Shown: positions 1-9,416, numbered from the stretch's first letter. The stretch is DNA of 64,000 nucleotides from Niallia circulans (GCF_003726095.1 NZ_CP026031.1:4280001-4344000); one strand, 5' to 3'. Made by a program: numbers and translations. The notes: generated by a model not told the origin, from the sequence alone.

Positions 1-2
1 GG

Positions 3-776
3 CTCGTAAATCGATTGGGAAGCAATATGGATATGTTGTTGATTGGAAGATTTATGGGCATGGAGGCATTAGGGATTTATAACCTAGTCTATCAAATTAT
101 CACCATTCCCGTTCTTAAGTTAAATCCTATTATAACGAGAGTTGCTTTTCCAGTGTTTGCGAAAGATAAAAATAATAATCGGGCATTAGAGAGTGGTTAT
201 TTATATATGACCAAATTATTAGCAATTGTGTCGTTTCCATTGCTATTAGGGCTCTATGCTGTTGCAGATTTAGTAATCCCACTCTTCTTTGGAGAGCAAT
301 GGATGGCGGCTGTTCCTATTTTAGAAATTATGATTATAGTAGGAATTCTAAGGGTCCTTATGAATCCCAATGGGAGCATTATATTAGCAAAGGGAAAAGC
401 AGACATTGCTTTTTATTGGGACTTAGGAGTGTTAGTTTGTTACGGGTTAGCATTATTAGCAGCAGTTCGGAGTAATCAGCTGGAAATAGTAGCATGGACA
501 TATGTAGGTGTAAGCATTCTTAATTTTATCGGTGGGAGAATCCTATTAACTAGAATGATAGGGCTTCAGCTAAAAAGTTATGTAAAAGCATTACTGCTGC
601 CATTGATTCTTGCGGTGGTCAGCAGTGGGATTGCGTTATTGTTAAAAACGCAAATGACTTCTATTCATAATAATTTGGTTTGGGCACTTGTATGGTCTGT
701 GTTGATAAGCGGGATTATTTATTTGCTAATGCTACATGCATTAAAACATGTAGCATTTCGAGAAGAATATCAATAA
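3..776 (+). CDS. tuaB: MOP-family polysaccharide flippase, C-terminal part (TuaB-like)
   Basis: This is the last 257 codons of a multi-spanning membrane protein; the frame stays open to the left edge, so the true start lies outside the window and the TTG at 15 is not a start. Long hydrophobic helices alternate with short basic loops. The segment reading NMDMLLIGRFMG near the left edge is typical of the MOP/Wzx flippases that move lipid-linked repeat units across the membrane. The following genes match the order of B. subtilis tuaC, tuaE, tuaF, tuaG and tuaH, which supports TuaB rather than a spore-coat or O-antigen flippase. The substrate is inferred from that context only. Confidence 0.8.
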   Translation, partial: LVNRLGSNMDMLLIGRFMGMEALGIYNLVYQIITIPVLKLNPIITRVAFPVFAKDKNNNRALESGYLYMTKLLAIVSFPLLLGLYAVADLVIPLFFGEQWMAAVPILEIMIIVGILRVLMNPNGSIILAKGKADIAFYWDLGVLVCYGLALLAAVRSNQLEIVAWTYVGVSILNFIGGRILLTRMIGLQLKSYVKALLLPLILAVVSSGIALLLKTQMTSIHNNLVWALVWSVLISGIIYLLMLHALKHVAFREEYQ

Positions 777-815
777 AAGGAATAAGTCAATAAGCCGAAC
801 GATAGGATGTGTATC

Positions 816-2042
816 ATGAAAGTATTGTGGATAACAAGTGTATACCCTAGTGCAGATAACCCTGGAAGCGGGGTGTTTCATGAAACACAGGTAAGAGCAT
901 TATCTTCTTTAGGAGTGGAGATAACAGTTATTAATCCAGTTCCATTAAATGCTTCTTTCTTTAGAATATGGAAGAAAAAATATCGTAAAAAGAACTATCC
1001 ATATTTAGAGAAAAGGCATGGTGTAAACATATATAGGCCTGTGTATAGAGCGACACCTGGTCAACTTCGCTGGTTTCAGCCAGATAAACGTATCGCAGCG
1101 TGTATTCTTAAAACCTGGAAGAAAGAGAACATAGAGGCTGACTTGATCCATGCACACTTTGCTATGCCTTCGGGAGGGGCAGCAAGAATCGTTGCCTCTA
1201 AATATAAAAAGCCTTGGCTGCTCACATTACATGGAAGTGATGTACATATTTATCCATCATTTAGTCGAAGTGCGGAGCGTATTTTTCAAAAAACAGTGAA
1301 GTCCGCAGATGAAGTTATTGCCGTAGGAGAACATCTGGCTGCTGCAGCTGAGATGAAGACTGGGAGAAAGTGTTTGCCGTTACCGCTCGGAATTGATTTA
1401 TCGAAATTTACATTAAATCAGGCAGCTGCTTTGAAAGAAAGCTCTAGAAAGGAATTAGCATTGCCTGTCAATAAAAAAATCATTTTGTTTGTAGGGCGTC
1501 TTGTGAAAGAAAAGGGGATTTTTGAATTAGCGGAGGCATTAGCTTATCTTCCGGAAGACTATGTAGTGGTTTATGTGGGAGCCGGCCAAGGAAAAGAAAG
1601 GCTGCAAAAGGAAAAAACGTATAATAAACGATTATTCTTAGCAGGACAAATTCCTAATGAGAAGGTAAGCGATTATTTATCAGCATGCGATATTTTTATT
1701 TTACCATCCTATTCGGAAGGATTGCCGACAGTTGTTATAGAGGCAATGGCTTTAAAAATACCGATCATTTGCACAAGTGTCGGCGGGATACCAGATTTAT
1801 TTGGAGAGTACGCCGATTTGCTGATTCAGCCTCGGTCGGTACAAGAGATTGTAACAAGAGTGAAAGAGCAAGCAGCTGATGCAGCCTTGTTTGACAAAGC
1901 TGCAGAACAATTATATCAGCGTGTTCTTGATAACTATTCTGCAATTGATAATGCTAAAAAACTACTTAGAAATTACCAAGAATTGGCAAGTAAGTCAATT
2001 GAATCTACTAATCAATTAAATCACTTTTGGGAGGAAGCGTAA
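816..2042 (+). CDS. tuaC: Glycosyltransferase family 4 (TuaC-like)
   Basis: A 408-residue GT-B glycosyltransferase. The C-terminal nucleotide-sugar domain begins near FVGRLVKEKG and carries the family 4 E-x7-E motif at about residues 301-309 (EGLPTVVIEAM). The N-terminal acceptor domain contains LHGSDVH. An ATG at 807 is possible, but the ATG at 816 is preferred because the AGG at 804-806 then sits nine bases upstream and the protein begins MKVLWITSVYP as family members do. Length is close to B. subtilis TuaC. It probably adds a sugar to the lipid-linked teichuronic acid repeat at the cytoplasmic membrane face; the exact sugar cannot be read. Confidence 0.8.
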   Translation: MKVLWITSVYPSADNPGSGVFHETQVRALSSLGVEITVINPVPLNASFFRIWKKKYRKKNYPYLEKRHGVNIYRPVYRATPGQLRWFQPDKRIAACILKTWKKENIEADLIHAHFAMPSGGAARIVASKYKKPWLLTLHGSDVHIYPSFSRSAERIFQKTVKSADEVIAVGEHLAAAAEMKTGRKCLPLPLGIDLSKFTLNQAAALKESSRKELALPVNKKIILFVGRLVKEKGIFELAEALAYLPEDYVVVYVGAGQGKERLQKEKTYNKRLFLAGQIPNEKVSDYLSACDIFILPSYSEGLPTVVIEAMALKIPIICTSVGGIPDLFGEYADLLIQPRSVQEIVTRVKEQAADAALFDKAAEQLYQRVLDNYSAIDNAKKLLRNYQELASKSIESTNQLNHFWEEA

Positions 2043-2971
2043 TGACCAAGGTTCTTGTTACTGGTGGAGCAGGCTTTATTGGTTCACATATTGTCGAGAG
2101 TTTGTTAGCTGAGGGATATGAAGTAATAGTTATCGATAATTTCTCTACTGGGAAATTTGAGAATATTAAGGATTTAGCAATTAAAATATGCCCGTTTGAT
2201 ATAACGGATTCTCGTGTGATTGATTATATTGTCGACTTAAAACCTGATTATATTATTCATCAAGCAGCCCAAGTAAGTGTGGCAGAATCCGTTCATGACA
2301 TATTACATGATGAGAATGTAAATGTAAAAGGATCATTGCATGTCATTAAAGCAGCTATTCGCGCTTCTGTACAGAAAATATTATTTGCCTCTTCTGCAGC
2401 TGTATACGGGAATCCAGTCGAGCTCCCTGTTACGACAGAACATCCAACTTTGCCAGAATCGCCTTATGGGTTAACGAAATTGACGGTTGAAAAATATTTG
2501 AAGTTAGCTTCTAAATTATATGGACTCTCCTATGGGATTTTAAGATATAGCAATGTCTATGGACCAAAGCAGGATGGTAAAGGAGAAGGCGGGGTTATCT
2601 CTATTTTTGCTGATCGTGTTTTCGAAAATAAGGCGCCAGTCATATACGGATCTGGAGAACAAACAAGAGATTTCATTTATGTAAAAGACGTTGCCAGCGC
2701 AAATTTACATGCATTAAAGCAGGATGAAAATCTTTGCTTGAATATTTCAGCCAATAATCGAATCTCGATAAATCAACTTTGGGAAAATATAGCTGATATA
2801 AGTGAGGTATCATTAAAACCGATTTATAAAGCAGAAAGAGAAGGCGATATTCTCCATAGTATTTTATGCAATGAACAGACAATACAAAAGCTGAAATGGA
2901 AGCCACAAACCAATTTAGAATATGGATTAAGAGAAACGCTATTCTCATCCAAACAAGTTTTACAAAAGTAA
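2042..2971 (+). CDS. NAD-dependent nucleotide-sugar epimerase/dehydratase (GalE-type SDR)
   Basis: An extended short-chain dehydrogenase of 309 residues. The Rossmann motif GGAGFIGSH is at residues 8-16, the catalytic serine lies in FASSAAVYG near 120, and the Y-x3-K pair (YGLTK) is at about 142-146. This is the signature of UDP-glucose, UDP-GlcNAc and UDP-glucuronate 4-epimerases. The ATG at 2042 overlaps the tuaC stop by one base (TAATG), and GGGAGGA at 2029-2035 is its ribosome site; an upstream in-frame TTG at 2027 lies inside that site and is rejected. It occupies the slot of tuaD, the UDP-glucose 6-dehydrogenase of B. subtilis, but is not related to that enzyme. A role in supplying UDP-GalNAc or UDP-GalA is inference. 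Confidence 0.8.
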   Translation: MTKVLVTGGAGFIGSHIVESLLAEGYEVIVIDNFSTGKFENIKDLAIKICPFDITDSRVIDYIVDLKPDYIIHQAAQVSVAESVHDILHDENVNVKGSLHVIKAAIRASVQKILFASSAAVYGNPVELPVTTEHPTLPESPYGLTKLTVEKYLKLASKLYGLSYGILRYSNVYGPKQDGKGEGGVISIFADRVFENKAPVIYGSGEQTRDFIYVKDVASANLHALKQDENLCLNISANNRISINQLWENIADISEVSLKPIYKAEREGDILHSILCNEQTIQKLKWKPQTNLEYGLRETLFSSKQVLQK

Positions 2972-3001
2972 TCAAAAGGTAGGGAGGAAGGATTGTAGAA
3001 G

Positions 3002-4441
3002 TTGGGAAATAACCGTACAGTAAGCAAAACAATAGGGTTCAGCGTATTAGGTATCGGTTGTCTTACCGTTTTATATTGGACAACGATATATCAATTAACT
3101 TGGATACTTCCCATCGTATGTATATGGATTGCGATTCAAGTGGGAATATATTTGAAATCAATCATAACACTTGATCAATTATTTCAAAATGTCATGTATG
3201 TCTTATTGCTTTCCACCTTTCTTAATCAGTCCATCCTGAGTGTGAATGTTGGTGCTTTTACCGTTTTTTTATACAGAATATTGCTATTATTGGCAATCAT
3301 TCTATATATAGGCACTGCTTTGTACAAAAAAAGGATGGTACACGACTTTAACCGCAGTGGACTACCGTTTATTTGGTTGTTCTTTGGTGGATGGATTCTT
3401 TATGGAACCATTTCTATTCTTTGGTCCATTTCTATTATTGCTTCCCTTAAATACATGTCTTTATTGGTTATGGGAATAGCATTTGTCTATTTAGCGAATG
3501 TAACATTTAAAACTCGGCAACAGCTCCAGTACTTTTTGGCAGGATGGATTGGAATGACCATTTTATTAGTAGGAATAGGATTTGTGAATTATATCTTTTC
3601 TATTCAATTACCAAGTTCCGGATTATATGGTGCTTCCAGTTATAAACTGTCGTATCCGACAGCCGTTTTTTACAACCAAAATGATTTTGCTGTCTATTTA
3701 GGCATTTCTTTTTTCTTGTTTTTAGCTGTTGTAAAAAATACTAAGAGAACAATGATGAAGGGATCTATGTTTATTTTAAGCATCTTAGTTTTCCTGCTTA
3801 TCTATTTAACAGAATCACGTGCTGGATTACTGGCGCTTGCAGGAGGCGGATTAGTGTATATATTCCTGATCATTCCGAAGTGGTGGAAGAAACTAATATT
3901 GCGAATTAGTCTTGGAGTAGGGTTACTAGGAGGAATAATATTTGCTAACAGAGGATTTAGTAAAATTCAGAGTCTTATAGAGTTATCCGGACAATATGAG
4001 CTTAATGAAGTGTTACCATCAAACTTAGCGAGAATCAATCTTTTAAGAAATACGTTTTCTTATTTGCTCGATTCTTATGGATTTGGAATTGGAGCAGGAA
4101 ATATTCCTTATTATCTGGAGTATAAGAGTTATTTTCCAACAGGAAATGTCTACCAAGTACATAATTGGTATGCCGAAATCGCCGGAAACTTTGGCTTAAT
4201 GATTTTGCTTGGCTACTTAATGATATTGATTTATGCATTTATATCATTCTATCGAGCGTACGAAAAGACGGAAAGCGGGACAGATAAAATGTTGTTAGAG
4301 GCGTGTATGATCGGAATGGTATCATTCATTATTTCGAGTATTAGCCCCAGTTCGGTGATGAACTTATATTTTCATTGGGTGTTTCTTGGGTTTATTTTAT
4401 GTACACTGTCTGTTTATAAAAATAAAAAGCTAGAATCTTAA
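3002..4441 (+). CDS. tuaE: Teichuronic acid polymerase, O-antigen ligase/Wzy-like (TuaE-like)
   Basis: A 479-residue membrane protein with about a dozen hydrophobic segments and one long extracytoplasmic loop before the C-terminal helices. This is the layout of the Wzy/WaaL (O-antigen ligase) superfamily. SRAGLLAL near residues 275-282 and VHNWYAEIAGNFG near 385 resemble the two conserved Wzy_C regions. The TTG at 3002 is the only usable in-frame start because a TAG lies at 2996; its AGGGAGGA is about 14 bases upstream, which is long. Length and position match B. subtilis TuaE, the proposed polymerase joining exported repeat units. Confidence 0.75.
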   Translation: MGNNRTVSKTIGFSVLGIGCLTVLYWTTIYQLTWILPIVCIWIAIQVGIYLKSIITLDQLFQNVMYVLLLSTFLNQSILSVNVGAFTVFLYRILLLLAIILYIGTALYKKRMVHDFNRSGLPFIWLFFGGWILYGTISILWSISIIASLKYMSLLVMGIAFVYLANVTFKTRQQLQYFLAGWIGMTILLVGIGFVNYIFSIQLPSSGLYGASSYKLSYPTAVFYNQNDFAVYLGISFFLFLAVVKNTKRTMMKGSMFILSILVFLLIYLTESRAGLLALAGGGLVYIFLIIPKWWKKLILRISLGVGLLGGIIFANRGFSKIQSLIELSGQYELNEVLPSNLARINLLRNTFSYLLDSYGFGIGAGNIPYYLEYKSYFPTGNVYQVHNWYAEIAGNFGLMILLGYLMILIYAFISFYRAYEKTESGTDKMLLEACMIGMVSFIISSISPSSVMNLYFHWVFLGFILCTLSVYKNKKLES

Positions 4442-4470
4442 CTTTCACAGCAGAAAGGGAGAGTTCGTTT

Positions 4471-5136
4471 GTGAAGTCTGTTTTATCAATTATAGCCACT
4501 AGATGGAAAAAATATTTTATTCCTTTATTATTGCTTAGTGCCCTTTTAGGAGCAATAGGATGGTTTGCCCCAGCTGGGAAAGAAAAGGGAGCAGTTAAAG
4601 CAGAGGCCACTATTTTACTAGGGAATTATGAAAATGAGTACTTAAATAATAGTGAAGTAATTGCATCCTTATTAAGAAATGAAACGACTTTTGTACACTA
4701 TTTACCCGGTGTCGATATAGAGAAGGAACAGCTTCTTATTTCTGCGGATACCCCTAAAAAGATCAGCTTTACACTTACTGGTCCAAGTGAACAAGAAGCC
4801 GTAGATTCCTTATCAGAATTAGTAACTGCCTTTCTGGAAATGGATCAACAGTATTATCAAGAAAAAGAAGAAATTATCTCAGAAAGCATTGATCAGCTTC
4901 AAGAAATAACTGTTCAAGCAGAATCAGCTGTTGATCAACAACGATTTCTATATGAACTAAAAACAAAACAAGTCAATATGCAGCCAGCAATGCTAGTTAA
5001 GGATGTCGCAGCAGTAAGTGGGGATAATCGTGTAATCTCTCCTCGAGATCGAGCGCTAATGGGTGTTATGATCGGCATCATGCTCAGTTGTTTATGGATT
5101 ATTTATCCGGTGTTCTTAAAATCTGAATCTGACTAA
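4471..5136 (+). CDS. tuaF: Wzz-like chain-length protein (TuaF-like)
   Basis: A 221-residue protein with two membrane helices, one at about residues 15-34 and one at 195-215. They flank a charged, glutamine- and glutamate-rich extracytoplasmic region likely to form coiled helices. This two-helix layout is that of Wzz/YveK chain-length regulators, and the length matches B. subtilis TuaF. No kinase domain is present. It starts with GTG behind AAAGGGAGAG. It lies between the polymerase-like tuaE and glycosyltransferase tuaG, so a role in setting teichuronic acid chain length is reasonable but not shown. Sequence in this family drifts fast, so the call leans on topology and position. Confidence 0.7.
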   Translation: MKSVLSIIATRWKKYFIPLLLLSALLGAIGWFAPAGKEKGAVKAEATILLGNYENEYLNNSEVIASLLRNETTFVHYLPGVDIEKEQLLISADTPKKISFTLTGPSEQEAVDSLSELVTAFLEMDQQYYQEKEEIISESIDQLQEITVQAESAVDQQRFLYELKTKQVNMQPAMLVKDVAAVSGDNRVISPRDRALMGVMIGIMLSCLWIIYPVFLKSESD

Positions 5137-5152
5137 AAGAGGTGAGTGGAAG

Positions 5153-5902
5153 ATGGCTCCATCTGTATCCATTATTATGCCTTCCTATAATTGTAAAGAG
5201 TATATATCTTTTAGCATCCAGTCTGTTAGGGAACAAACATACACAGATTGGGAACTGCTCATTGTTGATGACCATTCCACAGACGGCACAGTTGAGGTAT
5301 TAAAGGAATGGGAAAAAGTAGAAGAGCGAATTCGAGTTTTTTACAGAACGGTTAATGGTGGAGCGGCTGTTGCTCGCAATATGGCGCTCGAGCATGCACG
5401 AGGAAAATATATTGCCTTTTTAGACAGTGATGATCGATGGAAACAAGAAAAGCTTGAAGTTCAATTAGCTTATATGAAGGAAAATCAGTATGCTTTCACC
5501 TTTACTGCTTATGAGTGTATTGATCAAAAAGGAGAGCAGATAAATAAATATATTCGAGTTCCTGAGCAAGTGGATTATCAAACCATGCTAAAAAATACAA
5601 TTGTTGGTTGTCTTACTGTTCTAATTGATCGTGAACAAGTAGGGAATTTTCAAATGCCCAACATCCGTACTCGGCAGGATCTAGCAACTTGGTTAATGAT
5701 TTTGAAGCGAGGTTTCCGTGCATTTGGCTTAAACGAAATATTAGCAGAATACAGGGTAGGAAATGATTCAATTTCTAAAAATAAATGGAAAGCAGCAAAA
5801 AATAATTGGCATGTTTATCGTCAAATAGAGCAGTTGAATTTCTTGCAGTCATCCTGGTATTTTTCTCATTATGCTTATAATGCTATTCGGAAGAGACTGT
5901 AG
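5153..5902 (+). CDS. tuaG: Glycosyltransferase family 2 (TuaG-like)
   Basis: A 249-residue GT-A glycosyltransferase. The N-terminus SVSIIMPSYNCKEY is the classic family 2 opening. VDDHSTDGT is the nucleotide-binding loop, and the metal-binding DxD region FLDSDDRW lies at about residues 88-95. QDLATWL near 180 resembles the acceptor/base motif. There is no membrane segment, so it should work at the cytoplasmic face. It begins at ATG 5153 behind AAGAGGTGAG, 16 bases after tuaF. Length and order match B. subtilis TuaG. Confidence 0.82.
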   Translation: MAPSVSIIMPSYNCKEYISFSIQSVREQTYTDWELLIVDDHSTDGTVEVLKEWEKVEERIRVFYRTVNGGAAVARNMALEHARGKYIAFLDSDDRWKQEKLEVQLAYMKENQYAFTFTAYECIDQKGEQINKYIRVPEQVDYQTMLKNTIVGCLTVLIDREQVGNFQMPNIRTRQDLATWLMILKRGFRAFGLNEILAEYRVGNDSISKNKWKAAKNNWHVYRQIEQLNFLQSSWYFSHYAYNAIRKRL

Positions 5903-5922
5903 AAGGTAGAGGAGCATAGAAA

Positions 5923-7089
5923 ATGAGAACAATCCACGTTATCGTTGCAACTGGCGTTTGGAATTTAGACAATTTAACTTATCGAAGACATCGATTTGCA
6001 GAATTTCTGCAAAAGCAGCAGGAAACAGAGGAAGTAATCTGGTTATGTCCAGGGGAAAAACAGACACCAGAAGTAACGAGATTAGAAAATGGTATTTACC
6101 AGTGGATAATCAGTGATTTGGGAAATTATAAAGTACAACGATTCGCTCGATTTATCCCCTTTTTCTACCAAAAGAAGCTCCGAAGTTTAAGTAATTATTT
6201 AGCGGAAAAAAAAGGGGATTATTTGGTGAATTTATGGTATACCTATCCTGCCTTTCCGACTTTGCATAAGATATATTCCTGGGATCAAATCGTTTATGAT
6301 TGCAGTGATTTATGGGCAGAACAATTGAGCGGGAAATTTTCTTTCCTTTCTTATTTAAAGCAAAAGATCATCTATCAAAGTGAACAAACAATTGTTGAAA
6401 AGGCAAGTTATATTACTTGTACTTCAAGCTTTTTAGCGGAGGAAATAATAAGTAGAACACCAGCTTATCGAGATAAGATTTTTACGTATGAAAATGGAGT
6501 AGAATACGAGCTTTTTCAGGAACGGAAGAATAGGGAGCCAGTTATAGAAAAAGAAGGGCTGACGATTGGTTACATTGGTGGGATTAAACCAAAGCTTGAT
6601 TTTGGATTAATCCAGCAAATTGCACAAATGAGAAGGGATTGGACCATTTTATTAGTTGGTCCAGATGGAACGAATAACAGCCCGGAATTTATGAAATTAT
6701 TGAAGGAACCCAATATTCAATGGATGGGAAGTGTATCGAGAAATCAGGTTCCAGCTTATATGCATATGCTTGATATAGGGATTATGCCATATAAGGATAC
6801 TCCATATAATAAGGCTATTTTTCCATTAAAGCTTTTTGAATTTCTTGCTGCTGGAAAACCAGTGATAGGGATGAACTTGCCTTCAACAAAAGGATATGTA
6901 GAAGAAGGCGTTTATGAACTTTTGCTAGGGGAGCCAGAAGTGAATCAATTTATTCATGCCTGTGAAAAGATGGTAGAAAATGCTGGTAGCCAAGTGTGGC
7001 AGAGCAGAAGAAAGCAACTTGCCATGTTAAAAGATTGGGAGAATATCTTCCAAGAGATGATCCAAGTCGACAAAGAAACTAGCATATGA
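5923..7089 (+). CDS. tuaH: Glycosyltransferase (TuaH-like)
   Basis: A 388-residue GT-B-like protein with a short VIVATGVWN opening, a central TYENGVEYELF segment and a C-terminal nucleotide-sugar domain containing IGYIGG, LLVGP and PLKLFEFLAAGKPVIG. The last of these corresponds to the E-x7-E region of GT4 enzymes in a weakened form. Length and position match B. subtilis TuaH, the last gene of that operon. It begins at ATG 5923 behind GTAGAGGAG, 20 bases after tuaG. The final coding bases form the left arm of a 16-bp hairpin, so the gene end doubles as the start of the operon terminator. Confidence 0.78.
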   Translation: MRTIHVIVATGVWNLDNLTYRRHRFAEFLQKQQETEEVIWLCPGEKQTPEVTRLENGIYQWIISDLGNYKVQRFARFIPFFYQKKLRSLSNYLAEKKGDYLVNLWYTYPAFPTLHKIYSWDQIVYDCSDLWAEQLSGKFSFLSYLKQKIIYQSEQTIVEKASYITCTSSFLAEEIISRTPAYRDKIFTYENGVEYELFQERKNREPVIEKEGLTIGYIGGIKPKLDFGLIQQIAQMRRDWTILLVGPDGTNNSPEFMKLLKEPNIQWMGSVSRNQVPAYMHMLDIGIMPYKDTPYNKAIFPLKLFEFLAAGKPVIGMNLPSTKGYVEEGVYELLLGEPEVNQFIHACEKMVENAGSQVWQSRRKQLAMLKDWENIFQEMIQVDKETSI

Positions 7090-7118
7090 GGGATACCTGA
7101 TGGCTAGTTTCTTTGTCG
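7068..7118 (+). terminator. Terminator hairpin at end of the tua operon, left arm inside the last gene
   Basis: A perfect 16-bp inverted repeat: left arm 7068-7083, right arm 7103-7118, 19-base loop. The left arm lies within the last codons of the glycosyltransferase gene. No long T run follows, although the right arm itself ends in a T-rich stretch. It also sits between converging genes and could act on both strands. Confidence 0.65.
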
Positions 7119-7130
7119 TTCTTATTCAGG

Positions 7131-7553
7131 TTAAATTTTACTGTATATTTCCATTTCATCCATTATATCTTGTAGTGTAATATGTTCTAATTCCTTTTCC
7201 ATTGTTAGTTGGATGGTAGAAAAAGTCCTGTTTAAGGTTGGATGAATTTTGCTTCCTATCGGGCAACGGTGATTTGGATGATCATGTATTGCGAACCATT
7301 CACTTTTTGGTTGAACGGCTAAATAAATGTCTAAAAGAGTAATATCAGCAGGAGATTTTAATAAGGATGCCCCAGAAATGCCTGCTCTGCTCGTTAGCAT
7401 TCCTCCTCTTTTTAAAAGTCCGCACATTCTTCTTATCACTACAGGATTTGTATTCACACTTTCTGCAATAGAATCAGAGGTTATTTGTTCGTATGGTTTC
7501 GAGGCAATTAAAGATAGGATATGAATAGCAACAGATAGCCGGCTGTTAGCCAT
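7131..7553 (-). CDS. Rrf2-family transcriptional regulator (YwnA-like)
   Basis: A 140-residue winged-helix protein beginning MANSRLSVAIHILSLIA, the usual Rrf2 opening. A helix-turn-helix follows with SIAESVNTNPVVIRRMCGLL, and then the wing GGMLTSRAGISG. The longer frame up to 7592 adds 13 residues with no ribosome site, whereas the ATG at 7553 has GGTGGTG about ten bases upstream and fits the family start. It lacks the three-cysteine cluster of IscR and NsrR, having only two separated cysteines, so an iron-sulfur cofactor is unlikely. HRCPIGSKIHP resembles B. subtilis YwnA. The target genes are unknown; it stands alone, converging on the tua operon. Confidence 0.8.
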   Translation of the reverse strand: MANSRLSVAIHILSLIASKPYEQITSDSIAESVNTNPVVIRRMCGLLKRGGMLTSRAGISGASLLKSPADITLLDIYLAVQPKSEWFAIHDHPNHRCPIGSKIHPTLNRTFSTIQLTMEKELEHITLQDIMDEMEIYSKI

Positions 7554-7849
7554 AATAGATAGACACCACCAATCAAATTTTTTGTCATTCATTAGGAATA
7601 CGTTATAATTGTTGCGTTGATAAAATTGATAGCGAATCCGAAGAGAAGCGCTTACATTACGTGGCTACTATTATTATACAATGGAATATAAGGGCATAAT
7701 CAGCTAATTTGCAATTAAATTGTGAACAAATAGACACAAAAAAAGCGATGATGATGAGAAAGAAAGTGGTCATGATGCTTTATAATAAAAAAAGCTATTA
7801 ATAAGAAGGTATTTAGAAGAGGGAATTTTGCTAAAAGAGGTGGAAGAAA

Positions 7850-9238
7850 GTGAAAACGGTTTTAGTTGTAGGTGGTGGGATAACAGGATTATCTGCCATG
7901 TATTATTTGCAAAAGGAAAATAGAGAAAGACAATTAGGACTTCGACTAGTTTTAGTGGAGGCAAATGACTACCTAGGCGGGAAAATCCATACGGTTACAA
8001 AAGATGATCTGCTTATGGAAACAGGAGCAGATTCCATTGTTGCCCGCAATAAAAATGTTCTTCCCTTTGTTAAGGAACTTAATTTAGAAGAAGAAATTGT
8101 TTATAACGCAACAGGGACATCTTATATTCATACACAAAACAAATTATTAGAAATTCCCAAGGATTCTATTTTCGGTATTCCGATGACATTAGAAGCTCTT
8201 TTTACAAGTGAACTCCTTTCCACTCGAGGAAAGCTAGAGGCTTTAAAGGATCTTTTTCGTACTAAGTCAAGCTTTACGAGAGAATCCTCCATTGGTGAAT
8301 TTTTAGAGTATTATCTGGGAAAGGAAATCGTAGAAAAGCAGATTGCACCAGTTCTTGCGGGCGTTTACTCTGGAAATATTTATTCGTTAACAATGGGTTC
8401 CACCCTACCTTATCTGCTCGAATATAAGGAGCAGTATGGAAGCATCATCCGTGGGTTAGGGAAGAATAAAGAATCGTTTCAATCTGCTGCGAATAAGAAA
8501 TTTATTTCTTTTAAAGATGGGTTATCTACAATTATAGATCGACTGGAGAAGGTATTAGAAGATGTATCCATTAGAAAGGGAATAGCTGTTACACGAATAA
8601 ATAAGGAAGCAGACCAATATAAAGTTCAATTATCCAATGGGGAAGAAGAAATGGCAGACATGGTTGTCTTATCTACTCCCCACAATGTAACACAGCATAT
8701 TTTAAGGAAGGATGAATTAAATCCTGTCTTTAGCAAGTTGAAAAATTCGTCAAATATCACCTTATATTTGTCCTATGATATTTCCGATGATGAACTGCCT
8801 AAAGATGGAACAGGCTTTATAGTCGCAGGGGATAGTGATATTGTTTGTAATGCTTGTACGTGGACAAGTAGAAAGTGGAAGCATACATCGAAGAATAATC
8901 AGCTATTATTGCGTCTATTCTATAAAAAAACAAATCCAGCCTATGAACGGCTAAATAGCCTTACAGAAGAGGAACTAATCCAAGAGGCTAGAAAGGATAT
9001 AGAGAGAAGTCTTGGAATTACTTCAAAACCTAAAAGTTATGAAGTGACAAAATGGACTAATGCGATGCCTGTTTACTCATTAGAACATAAGCAAGCAGTA
9101 GAACAACTTAGCCAAGACTTAGCTCTTTTATACCCTAATGTGCATCTAGCTGGTTGTTCCTACTATGGAGTAGGAATTGCAGCATGTATAGCGAATGGGG
9201 AAGAAACAGCTAAGAAAATTTTGCATTCCATAGAATAA
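7850..9238 (+). CDS. hemY: Protoporphyrinogen/coproporphyrinogen III oxidase (HemY/CgoX)
   Basis: A 462-residue FAD enzyme. The dinucleotide-binding motif VVGGGITGLSA is at residues 6-16, the second conserved block is VEANDYLGGKIHT, and ETGADSIVARN follows as in HemY. The C-terminus reads HLAGCSYYGVGIAACIANGEETA, the FAD-closing segment. Length fits the family (about 470). In Gram-positives this enzyme makes coproporphyrin III for the coproporphyrin-dependent heme route. It begins at GTG 7850 behind AGAGGTGG. It is not beside hemE or hemH, so it may be a stand-alone or second copy. A hairpin terminator follows at once. Confidence 0.88.
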   Translation: MKTVLVVGGGITGLSAMYYLQKENRERQLGLRLVLVEANDYLGGKIHTVTKDDLLMETGADSIVARNKNVLPFVKELNLEEEIVYNATGTSYIHTQNKLLEIPKDSIFGIPMTLEALFTSELLSTRGKLEALKDLFRTKSSFTRESSIGEFLEYYLGKEIVEKQIAPVLAGVYSGNIYSLTMGSTLPYLLEYKEQYGSIIRGLGKNKESFQSAANKKFISFKDGLSTIIDRLEKVLEDVSIRKGIAVTRINKEADQYKVQLSNGEEEMADMVVLSTPHNVTQHILRKDELNPVFSKLKNSSNITLYLSYDISDDELPKDGTGFIVAGDSDIVCNACTWTSRKWKHTSKNNQLLLRLFYKKTNPAYERLNSLTEEELIQEARKDIERSLGITSKPKSYEVTKWTNAMPVYSLEHKQAVEQLSQDLALLYPNVHLAGCSYYGVGIAACIANGEETAKKILHSIE

Positions 9239-9246
9239 GAAAAGTG

Positions 9247-9277
9247 CAGAGCCATAGTAGGAAGGCTCTGTTTTTTT
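9247..9277 (+). terminator. Rho-independent terminator after hemY
   Basis: A 7-bp stem (CAGAGCC at 9247-9253 with GGCTCTG at 9264-9270) followed by seven T residues. Confidence 0.85.
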
Positions 9278-9416
9278 GTGAAATGATTTGATAGATGGAG
9301 CAATCGCTTGCTATTTATTTTGTAAAATAGCCGATTTTTAATTTCTTAATCTAGTAACGGGTTTTCACAAGATTTATAATAGGTGGAAGAACATAAAGAA
9401 AAGAGGAACTAACTGA

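Noticed and set aside
7643..7656. cre site between the Rrf2 gene and hemY
   Set aside because: The right half AAGCGCTTACA is good, but the first three bases of the consensus mismatch and no nearby gene suggests carbon control.
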